This document shows positions 1 to 7,905 of a DNA stretch of 32,642 bases, in pieces. The notes below the pieces were generated by a model. It worked only from the letters and a program-made list of their open reading frames with translations. It made no database searches and had not been told where the DNA came from. The position numbers were made by a program, and so were the translations under genes. The DNA is from Planctomycetota bacterium (GTDB lineage: Bacteria; Planctomycetota; MHYJ01; JACPTZ01): positions 1-32,642 of the forward strand of contig JACPTZ010000083.1 of NCBI GenBank assembly GCA_016192525.1. Reading direction: 5' to 3'. The first letter of the stretch is position 1; every line of letters begins with the position of its first letter.

Positions 1-109
1 GAATCTGGTACGTCGCCGAGGAGGCGGACTGCGCCGACGCGGGTCCGGCCGCGCCCGCCCAGAGAAGGGCGACGGTCAGGGAGAGGACGATGGTAGAAGG
101 GCGAGTCAT
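1..109 (-). CDS. N-terminus of a secreted protein (partial)
   Basis: Read on the minus strand from the ATG at 109, the frame runs off the left edge after 36 residues. The visible part is a classic Sec signal peptide: MTRPST, a hydrophobic core (IVLSLTVALLWAGAAG) and a PASAQ-type signal peptidase I site. The mature protein would begin near QSASSATYQI. A Shine-Dalgarno sequence (AGGAG at 120-116) sits six bases before the ATG, which supports the start. Nothing can be said about function. It is divergent from the vapBC pair, and the promoters of both must share 110-236. Confidence 0.6.
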   Translation of the reverse strand, partial: MTRPSTIVLSLTVALLWAGAAGPASAQSASSATYQI

Positions 110-167
110 GGGAGGCTCCTGAGGGGACTCTTGAGGCGCAGACGACCCTCGCCCCGGGAATGAGCCC

Positions 168-197
168 TTGACGAAGACCTGGGGCAACGTGTAACAT
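168..197 (+). promoter_or_regulatory. Sigma-70-type promoter of vapBC
   Basis: TTGACG (168-173), an 18-bp spacer and TAACAT (192-197). The predicted transcription start is near 204, about 33 nt before the ATG at 237. It resembles several other promoters in the window. Confidence 0.5.
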
Positions 198-236
198 TCA
201 AGCGTCGGTCATACTTTCGCAAGGAAGTTGGTCCTC

Positions 237-488
237 ATGGATCGAGTACGAACATCCTCCAAGGGGGCGGTGGTCATTCCGGTCGGGGTCCGCAAATCGG
301 TCGGTCTCGAACCCGGGCAGATGGTGCAGGTGGCCGCCGAAGGAAAGGACCGCATCGTGATCATTCCGATGGCCTCCGACCCGGTGGCCGCGATCGAGGG
401 AATCCTCCGCGGGAGGGGCGGGGGCACAGTCGCCGATTTCATCGCGGAGCGACGCCGTGAAGACCGCGTCCGACGCCGTCGTCTTTGA
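237..488 (+). CDS. vapB: VapB-type antitoxin, AbrB/MazE fold
   Basis: About 83 residues. The N-terminal half (MDRVRTSSKGAVVIPVGVRK, then GLEPGQMVQV and RIVIIP) is the swapped-hairpin AbrB/MazE/SpoVT DNA-binding fold of type II antitoxins. The C-terminal half (GTVADFIAERRREDRVRRRR) is the basic, flexible toxin-binding tail. I chose the ATG at 237; an in-frame TTG at 228 is possible but lies only two bases from the purine-rich AAGGAAG. It overlaps the PIN-domain toxin by 32 nt, the usual coupled arrangement. It should neutralise the toxin and autorepress the operon from the promoter at 168-197. The symbol reflects family and context, not a proven ortholog. Confidence 0.8.
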   Translation: MDRVRTSSKGAVVIPVGVRKSVGLEPGQMVQVAAEGKDRIVIIPMASDPVAAIEGILRGRGGGTVADFIAERRREDRVRRRRL

Positions 489-870
489 CGCCTCCGCCGT
501 GCTGGCGTACCTTCTCGCCGAACCCGGAAGCGCCCGGGTGAAGGCCGATCTCCGGAACTGCCAGGCGGGGCGCACGGAGGGATGGGTCTCCCCGGTCACC
601 CTGGCGGAGATCCATCGCCGGCTCCTGCGCAGTCTTCCGGCGCCGGAGGCCGCGCGCGCCATCGACCATCTGCTCCTCACGCCGATCGCCGTCGCCCCGC
701 TCGACCGTTCCGTCGCGCTTCTCTCGGCCGAATGGTCCGTGGCGGCGGGCGTTGGATTGCTGGACTCCATCGTGGCCGCCACCGCGGCACACCTGCACGG
801 CCACGTGCTCACGGCGGACCCGGACTTCGGCCGGTTCGGATCGCGGGTCCGCGTCACGTTCATCCGCTGA
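457..870 (+). CDS. vapC: VapC-type PIN-domain ribonuclease toxin
   Basis: 137 residues, the usual PIN toxin length. The four conserved acidic positions that bind metal are visible: D11 (VFDASAVLAYLL), E51 (TLAEIHRRLL), D103 (GLLDSIVAAT) and D121 (VLTADPDF). The family cleaves RNA, often tRNA or rRNA, once the antitoxin is degraded. Translation starts at GTG 457 inside the antitoxin gene, with GGAG at 446-449 as a likely ribosome site. No key residue is missing, so it is probably active. Confidence 0.85.
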   Translation: MKTASDAVVFDASAVLAYLLAEPGSARVKADLRNCQAGRTEGWVSPVTLAEIHRRLLRSLPAPEAARAIDHLLLTPIAVAPLDRSVALLSAEWSVAAGVGLLDSIVAATAAHLHGHVLTADPDFGRFGSRVRVTFIR

Positions 871-916
871 CGGGGTCACGTCGGCCATCCCGGTCCCGCT
901 CGGGAAGGCGCTGTAG

Positions 917-1237
917 ATGGGCGAGCGATTTCCCGCCGTCACGGACGTAGAGGTGCTCCAGGTTCTGCGCAAGATCGGATTCGTGTTCTATCGCCGCGCC
1001 AAGGGGAGCCACGAGGTCTGGCGACGCGATTCGGACGGCCGGCACACCATCGTTCCGAGACAGGCAGGCCGTGCGATCGAGCGCCGGACCCTGAAGTCGA
1101 TTCTCGAAGACACCGGACTCACCGTCGACGACTTCGCCGCCTCCTGTAGCCCCCATGCTGTCCGCGTCGTCTCGCGCCTCTTCCTTCATGGACACGCTCC
1201 GCGGGCGGCCGACGCTCCCAGTGCCGGGCCTGCCTGA
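917..1237 (+). CDS. hicA: HicA-type mRNA interferase toxin, no adjacent HicB
   Basis: 106 residues. The first ~75 are a HicA double-stranded-RNA-binding-like toxin: VLQVLRKIGFVFYRRAKGSH with the conserved GSH histidine (His32), then a HTIVPRQA strand and a C-terminal TLKSILEDTGLTVDDF helix. The last ~30 residues (CSPHAVRVVSRLFLHGHAPR onward) look unlike the family and may be read-through after loss of the original stop. A ribosome site (GGAAGG at 903-908) supports the ATG. It lies 46 nt after vapC with no HicB gene on either side, so it is either an orphan or carried as a third member of the vapBC transcript. A different, complete hicBA pair lies 500 nt downstream. Confidence 0.7.
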   Translation: MGERFPAVTDVEVLQVLRKIGFVFYRRAKGSHEVWRRDSDGRHTIVPRQAGRAIERRTLKSILEDTGLTVDDFAASCSPHAVRVVSRLFLHGHAPRAADAPSAGPA

Positions 1238-1262
1238 GGCACTCGCGTCCACAGAAACCAAG

Positions 1263-1630
1263 AACTCAAGATGCGGTCCGAGCCACGGTCGGTCCCGCGG
1301 TCCATCACAACGGAGGCAACGCGCCCTTACGCCTGCCCGCCTTGCGTGTGGCGGGGGACGCACTACAAGCGGTCACCCGGCGTTCCGTAGTGCGTCCCGT
1401 ACTTGCCCGCCATAGCCCGACCTGTCCTCCGTAGCCCGCAGGGCGGAGGAGGAAGGGCGAAGGCGGGAGGGCGCACTGTTGTTTTTCCGTCGTTGCTTCC
1501 GTCGTCGCCTCCCCGGGATGGGGGTGCGGCAAGGCGCCACGGATGGCCGAGCCCATCGTCAAGACGCGCCCCTCGCCCCGACGGAAACTGAAAACTCAAG
1601 ATGAGGTTTGGGCCACGGGCCACGGTCCGA
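1263..1630. repeat. Long intergenic repeat, copy A
   Basis: First of two ~365-bp copies (the other is 2286-2650). It begins and ends with AACTCAAGATGnGGTyyG-like sequence (AACTCAAG at 1263-1270 and 1593-1600). In the middle is a perfect 12-bp hairpin, GGGACGCACTAC at 1355-1366 pairing with GTAGTGCGTCCC at 1387-1398 around a 20-nt loop. Flanking arms (ACAACGGAGGCAACGCGCCC and its rough inverse near 1480-1510) make the whole unit a loose palindrome. It directly follows the lone hicA and ends just before the hicBA promoter. Small open frames inside it show no protein signature. Confidence 0.8.
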
Positions 1631-1649
1631 TCACCTCGTCGGCCCGATC

Positions 1650-1678
1650 TTGATCGCCCGGAGCCTGCGTGCTAGAAT
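1650..1678 (+). promoter_or_regulatory. Sigma-70-type promoter of hicBA
   Basis: TTGATC (1650-1655), exactly 17 bp, then TAGAAT (1673-1678). The predicted start is near 1685, giving a ~30-nt leader that contains AGAGGA at 1704-1709 before the ATG at 1716. Confidence 0.6.
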
Positions 1679-1715
1679 ACCCGGCGTCAAGCGTCTTCCC
1701 CCAAGAGGAACGCCG

Positions 1716-1976
1716 ATGCCAGCCAACTCCGCAGGGCGCCCGCGCTCCCGCCCTTCAAGACAGCGCCGGACCCTCTCTCTCCCGGTAATCGTGTACCCTG
1801 ACCCCGCTACGCGCCTCTGGTCCGCCGAATGCCCCACACTGCGCGGTTGCCACAGCGGCGGCCGCACACGGGGCGAAGCCATGAGCAACATCAAGGAGGC
1901 GGTCGCCCTCTACCTCCAGGCGTATGAAGAAACTCTCAAGGGGGCGGTCCTCGAGACCATCGAGATCGCTCGATGA
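1716..1976 (+). CDS. hicB: HicB-family antitoxin
   Basis: 86 residues from the ATG at 1716, chosen because AGAGGA lies six bases upstream and the promoter sits just before it; a longer in-frame start at 1608 would precede that promoter. The HicB partial RNase-H fold is visible: LSLPVIVYPDPATRLWSAEC, then CPTLRGCHSGGRTRGEAMSN and the helix IKEAVALYLQAYEETLKG. No C-terminal ribbon-helix-helix DNA-binding domain is apparent, so this is the short HicB type. Its stop overlaps the hicA start (ATGA), here in the order antitoxin then toxin. It binds and blocks HicA. Confidence 0.85.
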   Translation: MPANSAGRPRSRPSRQRRTLSLPVIVYPDPATRLWSAECPTLRGCHSGGRTRGEAMSNIKEAVALYLQAYEETLKGAVLETIEIAR

Positions 1977-2179
1977 CGGACACGGCGCGGAATCTCATCC
2001 GGGTGCTCAAGAAAGTCGGCTTCACCCTGGTGAGAGAGGGCCCCCGGCACACCGTCCTCCGGCGCGGAGACCAGATCATCACGGTCTGGCGCCACACGCG
2101 AGATCTCCCCACGGGCACCTTCCACGGGACCCTCCGCGACGCCGGGCTGAGCGTCGAGGACTACTTCCGACTTCGCTGA
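1973..2179 (+). CDS. hicA: HicA-family mRNA interferase toxin
   Basis: 68 residues, a compact HicA with NLIRVLKKVGFTLVREGPRH, the catalytic-position histidine (His26), HTVLRRGDQIITVWRH and FHGTLRDAGLSVEDYFRL. It is translationally coupled to hicB by an ATGA overlap. It should cleave translated mRNAs when HicB is lost. It ends at 2179, and a 97-bp mobile element begins nine bases later. Confidence 0.85.
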   Translation: MTDTARNLIRVLKKVGFTLVREGPRHTVLRRGDQIITVWRHTRDLPTGTFHGTLRDAGLSVEDYFRLR

Positions 2180-2188
2180 AAACTCAAG

Positions 2189-2285
2189 GTCCGAGGTTAC
2201 CGCCCCTGACGTTGTCATCCTGAGCGAAGCCCGCCGAGCGGATGGCGGGGCTTCGCTCAGGATGACAGGGGCGGTAACCTCGTAC
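2189..2285. mobile_element. 97-bp palindromic MITE-like element with 8-bp target duplication
   Basis: Almost the whole element is one hairpin. The ends read GTCCGAGGTTACCGCCCCTG at the left and the inverse of GTACGAGGTTACCGCCCCTG at the right. Both are followed inward by TGTCATCCTGAGCGAAGC, giving ~42-bp arms around a loop near 2234. It is flanked by the direct repeat AACTCAAG (2181-2188 and 2286-2293). The same terminal sequence recurs at 8709 and 32296, the latter with a different 8-bp duplication. There is no coding capacity, so mobilisation would need a transposase elsewhere. Confidence 0.8.
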
Positions 2286-2650
2286 AACTCAAGATACGGC
2301 CCGAATCCGGGTCCGGACTTCCGACCGACACATAAACAGAGACACGGTCCTGGCGAATCGCTCGCGTCACAACAGAAACAACGCGCCCCCTTCGGCAAGC
2401 CTTGTCCTGAGCCTGCCGAAGGACTCAGGGCTGCGGCTTCCGGGACGCACTACAAGCGGTCACCCGGCGTTCCGTAGTGCGTCCCGTAAGGGCGCACTGT
2501 TGTTGTTCCGTTGCTGCTTCCGTTGTCGCCTCCCTGGGATGGGGGTGCGAAAAGGCGCCGAGGATGGCCGAGCCCATCGTCAAGCCGCGCTCCCAATCCT
2601 CTAAAAACTCAAGATACGGTCCGGGCCTCGGACCACGGGCCGCGGTCCGG
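2286..2650. repeat. Long intergenic repeat, copy B
   Basis: Second copy of the repeat at 1263-1630. The shared parts in order are AACTCAAGATACGG, a CACAACaGAaaCAACGCGCCC-like segment, the perfect hairpin GGGACGCACTAC (2442-2453) with GTAGTGCGTCCC (2474-2485), GGGCGCACTGTTGTT, GATGGCCGAGCCCATCGTCA, and AACTCAAGATACGGTCCG at 2606-2623. Where copy A has a CCTGCCCGCC hairpin arm, copy B has a CCTTCGGCA-type sequence. The copy ends exactly at the stop codon of the kelch-repeat gene and may act as its terminator region. Confidence 0.8.
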
Positions 2651-5600
2651 CTACTTCTGATACGGGTAGAGAACCACTCCGACCGGGGAGTACCTCGAAC
2701 CGGTGGTCGTCAGCCCGGAACTCAACCCGTCCGTCGTGCCCGACCAGACCACCATTCGATCGCCGCACCATGCGGCCACATGATCGCTCCGGGCAGCGGG
2801 AGCCCCCGTGGCAGCGAGTGCCGTCCATGAGTCCGTCGCGGGGTTGTAGCTGGCTCCCGTACCTACCGTCGCCCCGCCATCCCATCCTCCCCACACGAGG
2901 AGGTTTGTCCCCGTCCAGACGCCGGGAACTGTCTGGGCGATTCCATGCCTCGTTCTCGCGGTGGGCGCCCCTGCACTCGACATGGGCGTCCAAGCATTAG
3001 TGGCAAGATCATACAGGGCGCCATCTCCGTGCGCGGGCGTCGCAGAATCCCCTCCCCAGATAAGGATGCGACTGCCCGTCCAGACGCAGGACGGGTTCAT
3101 CCTACCCGCAGGTGCCCCATCCACACTTGTCGTCGTCCATGAGTCGCCGACGGGATCATACAGGCCGCCAGTATTGTAGTAGATGGTGTTGCCCGGGTTG
3201 GTTCCGCTCCAGACGAACACACGCGAACCGGTCCATGCGGCGCGCGGTCCAAAGCGCGCCGTGGGTGCGTTGACGGTGGTCGTGGATCCGGTCCACGAGT
3301 CGGTCCCAGGCCCTGTTCCGGGATCGTACTTGCCTCCGGTGTTCGCAAAGGTCCCTCCACCGAGGTCGCCGCCCCAGACGACCATGACGGAACCGGTCCA
3401 CACCGCGCAATGATCGTCGCGATTCGCCGGCGCCCCCGTTGTGGTCGTCGCGTACCAGCTGTCGCCGACAGGGTCATAGACGCCGCCGTCGTTCTTGCGT
3501 ACTGGCGCGATAGGAGCAGCGTCGTCATCTTGACCGCCCCAGATGATCATTCGGCTTCCCGTCCACACGGCCGAGTGTCCACGTCGCTTTGTGGGCGCCC
3601 CCGTCGTTGTGATCGCGGTCCAGCTGTTTGCCACAGGGTCGTAGGCGGCGCCGGTGTCAAGATCCAGACCCGTCGCGTTGTCAATTCCCCCCCACACCAG
3701 CAACTTCGTGCCGGTCCAGACAGCCGTTGCCTGTGACCGATTCGTGGGTGCACCGGTGGTGGTGGTGGCCGACCAGGAACCGGTGCTAAGGCTGACAGAT
3801 CCGTCAACGCGCGCAAAACCGTTTGCGATGAGGCCGGCGTCGTTCGCGCTCTGGCTGAACACCACCGAACCAGTGGGAACCGTATTGGCTGCTGTCGTGT
3901 CGACATACCCCTTCGTCGCCAGATGCCCCGCCGCGGTGGGGGCGGCGGCGGAGACGGTGCCGGTGAAATTGCCGGTCCCCGCCACGTCCAGCTTGGCTGC
4001 GGGGGATGCCGTGCCGATCCCCATGTTGCCGGCCGACGTGATGCGCGCCTTCTCGCCGATCGTGCTGTCCAGCATCGTCCAGAAGGAGACGAACCCGTCC
4101 CGATCGGTGGTGTTGTTCGTCTGCGGCACCTCCCATCCCGATTCGATGATCGACGTGTCCAGATCGTAGTCGTTGTCGGTGAAGCCCTCCGCTTGGAACT
4201 TGATCTGCGGCCCGAACCCCGCGCCGGGGGCGGTGGCGCTGGACCGCGTTCGGACCAATCGCAGGACGCCTTGAGGGAAATTCGTGTCCTCGCTTCGAAT
4301 GAAGAGCCCGGGGGACGGAGTCGCGCTCGTCACCTTCATCGTCCCTACCACCTCCAGCGCCGTCCCGCCCGTCGTGTGCTCGAAGTGCCCCGCCACGCCG
4401 CCCGCGTTGTTCGTCACTCCCAGGACGCCGAAGAAGCCCGAAGGCCAGGTGAACCCCGTGCCGTTATAGCCCACGACCCCCGCGGCCCGGTTGGCCGTTG
4501 CGGTCTGCGCCGCATAACCCTCCACCGCATGGTAGTTGCTCCCCGCCACGGCGGCCGCCTCGGTCCAGGCGGTGACGCCGTTCTGGCCCGTTCCGGCTCC
4601 TCCCCCGCCCTGGTTCCGGGCAAAGAGGCCGTGCGACTGGCTTCCGTCAACCACGGCGTAGACGCCGGTTCGGGAGGCGTAGGGCGCCAGCGGGGCGGCC
4701 GTGACCTGGGCCGTGATGCCGTTCCCCGCCGCACTGTGGACCCGCATCCCGGCGGTCGCTCCACCGTCAGTGTTGGCTAAGTCATACAGGATGCCTGCCA
4801 CCGAAGCGCTGGATGTATCGGCGGTCCCCTTGGCGAGATAGTTCCCGCCTCCGGAGATGGGAGCGTACGTGGCATCTGCGTACGTTCTCGTGACAAGATG
4901 GCCGCCCAAGGTCGGGGCGGCGGCGGAGACGGTGCCGGCAAACGTGGCCGTGCCCGCGGCCGTCACACTCCAATTGTCGTCGGTGATGGAGACGCTTGTG
5001 GCCGAGGCGTTGCCGATCGTGATCGTGTCCGCGCCGCTGGTCCCGACGTTGATCGTGTCCGCCAAGGTGCCGGTCCCGAGGTTGAGCGTCTGGGCCGCGG
5101 CGCCCGACTCGCCGATCGTGATCGAGCCGCCCGCCGTGCCGCACCGGATGTTCGTCGACGACGAGCCCAGCGTGTCTCCGACGAGAATGGTCGAGGCCCC
5201 GCCGACCGAGCCGATCCGGATGAAGTTTGCGTCGGCCGCGCCGCCGTTGCCAATGGCGATGTCCTGGACCGTCGTCGAGCCGGTGCCGATATTGATCGTC
5301 TTGGCACTGTCGCCTGTCCCGATGTTCAACGTGCCTGTCGTACCGGAATCGATAGATAGCGTTGTGGCGGCCGAGGAGCCTACTCCGCCGTCGGCCGTGA
5401 GCATGCCCGTCATCGTGTCCCCCGCCTTGGCCACGTACCCGGCCGCCGAGGCGTAGTTCGTGTCCGCGTAGTTGCGCGTCACGAGATGCGTCCCGAGCGT
5501 CGGATTGGCGGCTGAGACAGTACCGGCGAACGAGGTGCTCCCCGTGACATTGAGACTCCCCGCCGTGAGCGTGGCGCCGACAGCGAGTGTGCCGCCGATC

Positions 5601-7741
5601 GAGACGTTGTCGGCGACGTTCAGACCGGTCCCGCCGGGCGAGAAACGTCCGCCCGTGGTGGTCAGCCCGGAGCCGAGTGTGTTCGTCGTTCCCGAGAACA
5701 GGATCATTCGCGTTCCGGCCCAGACGCCGCTGTGAGAACTTCGACCGGCGGGTGCGCCCGATGTCGGGAGAGCCATCCACGTGTCCGTCACGGGATCGTA
5801 GGCGGCCCCGTCACTGAGAGTGGAACCGGCACCATCGTTCCCGCCCCAGACGATCACTTGGGCGCCCGTCCAGACGCCCAGCGAATAGATCCGCGCCGAG
5901 GGGGCCCCGACCGCGGAGATGGGAGTCCAGGTGTTTGTGACGGGGTCGTAGGCGGCCCCGTCGCCGTACGCCGGACTTCCTCCGCTCGCCCCCCCGCCCC
6001 AGACCAACATTCGTGTTCCCGTCCACAGGGCAACAGTCCCTTCCCCTCGCGCGGCGGGCGCCCCGGTTGTTGAAGTCGTCGTCCATGTGTCGGTCGACGG
6101 GTCGTACACGCCTCCCGTATTGTAGTTGGTCCCGCCCGGGTCGTTTCCGCCCCACACGATCATCTTCGATCCGGTCCAAACCGTGAAGTGGTTCATGCGG
6201 CCGACCGGCGCGCCTGTCGCGCTGATGCCCGTCCATGTGTTTGCAACAGGATCGAACTTCCCGCCGGTGTTGGTGAACGACCCGCCGCCCTGGTCTCCGC
6301 CCCACACAATCATCTCTGTGCCGGTCCAGACCGCAGTATGCGAGTCCCGGTTCGTCGGCGCACCGGTCGTGCTTGTGGCCGTCCACGTATCTGTGGCGGG
6401 GTCGTAGATTCCGCCGTCGTTCTTGCGAACGGGGGAGATGGGGGCGCTGTCGTCGTCCTGGCCGCCCCAGACGATCATCTTGCTTCCCGTCCACACCGCC
6501 CGATGTGCGCGGCGCTTGGTCGGCGCCCCCGTGGTGGATGTAGCCGTCCAGACGTCCGTGGCCGGGTCGTAGACTCCGCCCGTGTCGAGATCCGTGCCGG
6601 CCAGGCTATCGATTCCGCCCCAGATGATCATCTTGGAGCCGGTCCAAGTCGCCGTGGGTACGACTCGCTTCTGAGGCGCGCCCGTAGTGGACGTGGACGC
6701 CCAGGCGCCGGACGAGGCATTTGAAGTGATCGAGAGCGGTCCCGACATGGAACCGCCGCCTCCGGACAGATAGCCCGCCGCGCCGCCAACGGGGGCGTAC
6801 GTCGCATCGGCATACGTCTTCGTGACGAGGTGCCCCCCCGCCGTCGGAGCGGCGGCGGAGACGGTGCCGGTGAAGTTGCCGGTCCCCGCGACGTCGAGCT
6901 TCGCCGCGGGGGAGTTGTTCCCAATGCCCACGTTTCCGGCCGTGTCCACCACGAGGCGCGCCGTGCTGGCCGTGTTGTCCAGAATAGACAGGCTGCCCGC
7001 CGGAGTGCCCGCCTCGCTCGCGATCAGGATCCAGTCGCGGTCCGGCGCCGTGAGACGGAAGCCGTAGGGGACTCCGCCGGTCGCGTTCTTGAAGTGGACG
7101 TACTTCCCGCCCCCGCTTGCGGCCACCTGCAGCGGGGCGCCAGGGTCTACCGTGGACGTCCCCACCATCACCGTCCCGCCCGCCGCCACCAGTTGGTTTG
7201 TCCCGAGGGTGAGGCCGTCCGCAGGCAGCGCCAGCGCCCCGGTCATCGTGTCCCCCGCCTTCGCCACATACGTCCCGGAGCCGGCGGACGGCGCGTAGTT
7301 CGCCGAGCCCGTCGCCGGGGCGAACGCGGTCGAGTCCAGCCCGTCGAGGGAGTCGGCGTTGAAGGCGAAGGCAGCGCTGGTGAGATGGGTGCGCGGGGTG
7401 AGGGTCTCGCCGTTGATCGCGATCTCGATGTAGAGATCGGGGTCGTTGAAGACCGAGGCAGGGATCGCCCCGCCCGTGCCGGCCCCGAGTTCAATGTTGT
7501 AGATGCCGCTCGTGACGGGCACCGTGGCTTGCGTGTCCGAGTAGAGGGCGACCCCTCCGCTCGACACGCTGAAGATCCCCAGCGTGAACGAGTAGGTGCC
7601 GGTGAGGCACGAACCGGAGTTGTCGGTGAGCCTCCCCTGCAGGTTGAGGAGTTGGCGGCTCGTGGCCTGGGCCCGGAGGGACACCGCAGAGGCGCAGAGG
7701 GCGCAGAGGACGGCGGCGGTCATCAGGCGAATGTTCCGCAT
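2651..7741 (-). CDS. Giant secreted protein with two seven-bladed kelch-type propellers
   Basis: 1696 residues, starting at the ATG at 7741, eleven codons inside the longest frame, because AGGAGG lies five bases before it. Residues 1-25 are a signal peptide (MRNIRLMTAAVLCALCASAV, then SLRAQA). Next comes a ~110-residue beta-rich domain (LLNLQGRLTDNSGSCLTGTY onward). A module resembling phage tail-fibre stems then recurs four times (GTVSAAAPTAGGHLVTKTYA-like, often with AKAGDTMTGAL). Residues ~365-680 and ~1340-1665 each hold seven WTGxxMIVWGG motifs, that is, two seven-bladed propellers. Between them (~730-900) are short NIGTG-type repeats suggesting a beta-helix. No sortase motif, transmembrane anchor or PEP-CTERM signal is seen at the end (VVLYPYQK). 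It is probably a surface or released adhesin or ligand binder; no catalytic motif is visible. Confidence 0.8.
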   Translation of the reverse strand: MRNIRLMTAAVLCALCASAVSLRAQATSRQLLNLQGRLTDNSGSCLTGTYSFTLGIFSVSSGGVALYSDTQATVPVTSGIYNIELGAGTGGAIPASVFNDPDLYIEIAINGETLTPRTHLTSAAFAFNADSLDGLDSTAFAPATGSANYAPSAGSGTYVAKAGDTMTGALALPADGLTLGTNQLVAAGGTVMVGTSTVDPGAPLQVAASGGGKYVHFKNATGGVPYGFRLTAPDRDWILIASEAGTPAGSLSILDNTASTARLVVDTAGNVGIGNNSPAAKLDVAGTGNFTGTVSAAAPTAGGHLVTKTYADATYAPVGGAAGYLSGGGGSMSGPLSITSNASSGAWASTSTTGAPQKRVVPTATWTGSKMIIWGGIDSLAGTDLDTGGVYDPATDVWTATSTTGAPTKRRAHRAVWTGSKMIVWGGQDDDSAPISPVRKNDGGIYDPATDTWTATSTTGAPTNRDSHTAVWTGTEMIVWGGDQGGGSFTNTGGKFDPVANTWTGISATGAPVGRMNHFTVWTGSKMIVWGGNDPGGTNYNTGGVYDPSTDTWTTTSTTGAPAARGEGTVALWTGTRMLVWGGGASGGSPAYGDGAAYDPVTNTWTPISAVGAPSARIYSLGVWTGAQVIVWGGNDGAGSTLSDGAAYDPVTDTWMALPTSGAPAGRSSHSGVWAGTRMILFSGTTNTLGSGLTTTGGRFSPGGTGLNVADNVSIGGTLAVGATLTAGSLNVTGSTSFAGTVSAANPTLGTHLVTRNYADTNYASAAGYVAKAGDTMTGMLTADGGVGSSAATTLSIDSGTTGTLNIGTGDSAKTINIGTGSTTVQDIAIGNGGAADANFIRIGSVGGASTILVGDTLGSSSTNIRCGTAGGSITIGESGAAAQTLNLGTGTLADTINVGTSGADTITIGNASATSVSITDDNWSVTAAGTATFAGTVSAAAPTLGGHLVTRTYADATYAPISGGGNYLAKGTADTSSASVAGILYDLANTDGGATAGMRVHSAAGNGITAQVTAAPLAPYASRTGVYAVVDGSQSHGLFARNQGGGGAGTGQNGVTAWTEAAAVAGSNYHAVEGYAAQTATANRAAGVVGYNGTGFTWPSGFFGVLGVTNNAGGVAGHFEHTTGGTALEVVGTMKVTSATPSPGLFIRSEDTNFPQGVLRLVRTRSSATAPGAGFGPQIKFQAEGFTDNDYDLDTSIIESGWEVPQTNNTTDRDGFVSFWTMLDSTIGEKARITSAGNMGIGTASPAAKLDVAGTGNFTGTVSAAAPTAAGHLATKGYVDTTAANTVPTGSVVFSQSANDAGLIANGFARVDGSVSLSTGSWSATTTTGAPTNRSQATAVWTGTKLLVWGGIDNATGLDLDTGAAYDPVANSWTAITTTGAPTKRRGHSAVWTGSRMIIWGGQDDDAAPIAPVRKNDGGVYDPVGDSWYATTTTGAPANRDDHCAVWTGSVMVVWGGDLGGGTFANTGGKYDPGTGPGTDSWTGSTTTVNAPTARFGPRAAWTGSRVFVWSGTNPGNTIYYNTGGLYDPVGDSWTTTSVDGAPAGRMNPSCVWTGSRILIWGGDSATPAHGDGALYDLATNAWTPMSSAGAPTARTRHGIAQTVPGVWTGTNLLVWGGWDGGATVGTGASYNPATDSWTALAATGAPAARSDHVAAWCGDRMVVWSGTTDGLSSGLTTTGSRYSPVGVVLYPYQK

Positions 7742-7804
7742 GGGTTCCTCCTCAGGGGATGGATGGTGCTTCAAGATCCCGCGTGTCTCCGGCGTACGGC
7801 CGGG

Positions 7805-7897
7805 GGGCGCACTACGAGCGGCGCCCTGACGGGCGCACTACGAACGGCGCCCTGACGGGCGCACTACGAACGACGCCCTCGCGGGCGAACTACCAAC
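7805..7897. repeat. 26-bp tandem repeat, about 3.6 copies
   Basis: Copies at 7805-7830, 7831-7856 and 7857-7882 and a partial at 7883-7897. The unit begins GGGCGCACTACGAACGGCGC. Adjacent units form GCGCCC-TGAC-GGGCGC hairpins. The motif GGGCGCACTAC recalls GGGACGCACTAC in the hairpins of the long repeats at 1355 and 2442. It lies between the zinc-ribbon gene and the start of the kelch gene, both on the minus strand. Confidence 0.75.
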
Positions 7898-7905
7898 AGA
7901 TTGCG

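Noticed and set aside
872-916. Remnant of a HicB antitoxin just before the lone hicA
   Set aside because: The frame ending at 916 (TSAIPVPLGKAL) is short and shows no convincing HicB similarity; the rest would lie inside vapC.
1305-1623. Small open frames inside the long repeats
   Set aside because: Translations are weakly similar between copies only because the DNA is repeated; no start signals or domain features.
1237-2650. Integron cassette array with attC sites
   Set aside because: The repeats between TA genes lack visible GTTRRRY core sites and paired R/L boxes, and no integrase is present; direct long repeats suffice as a description.
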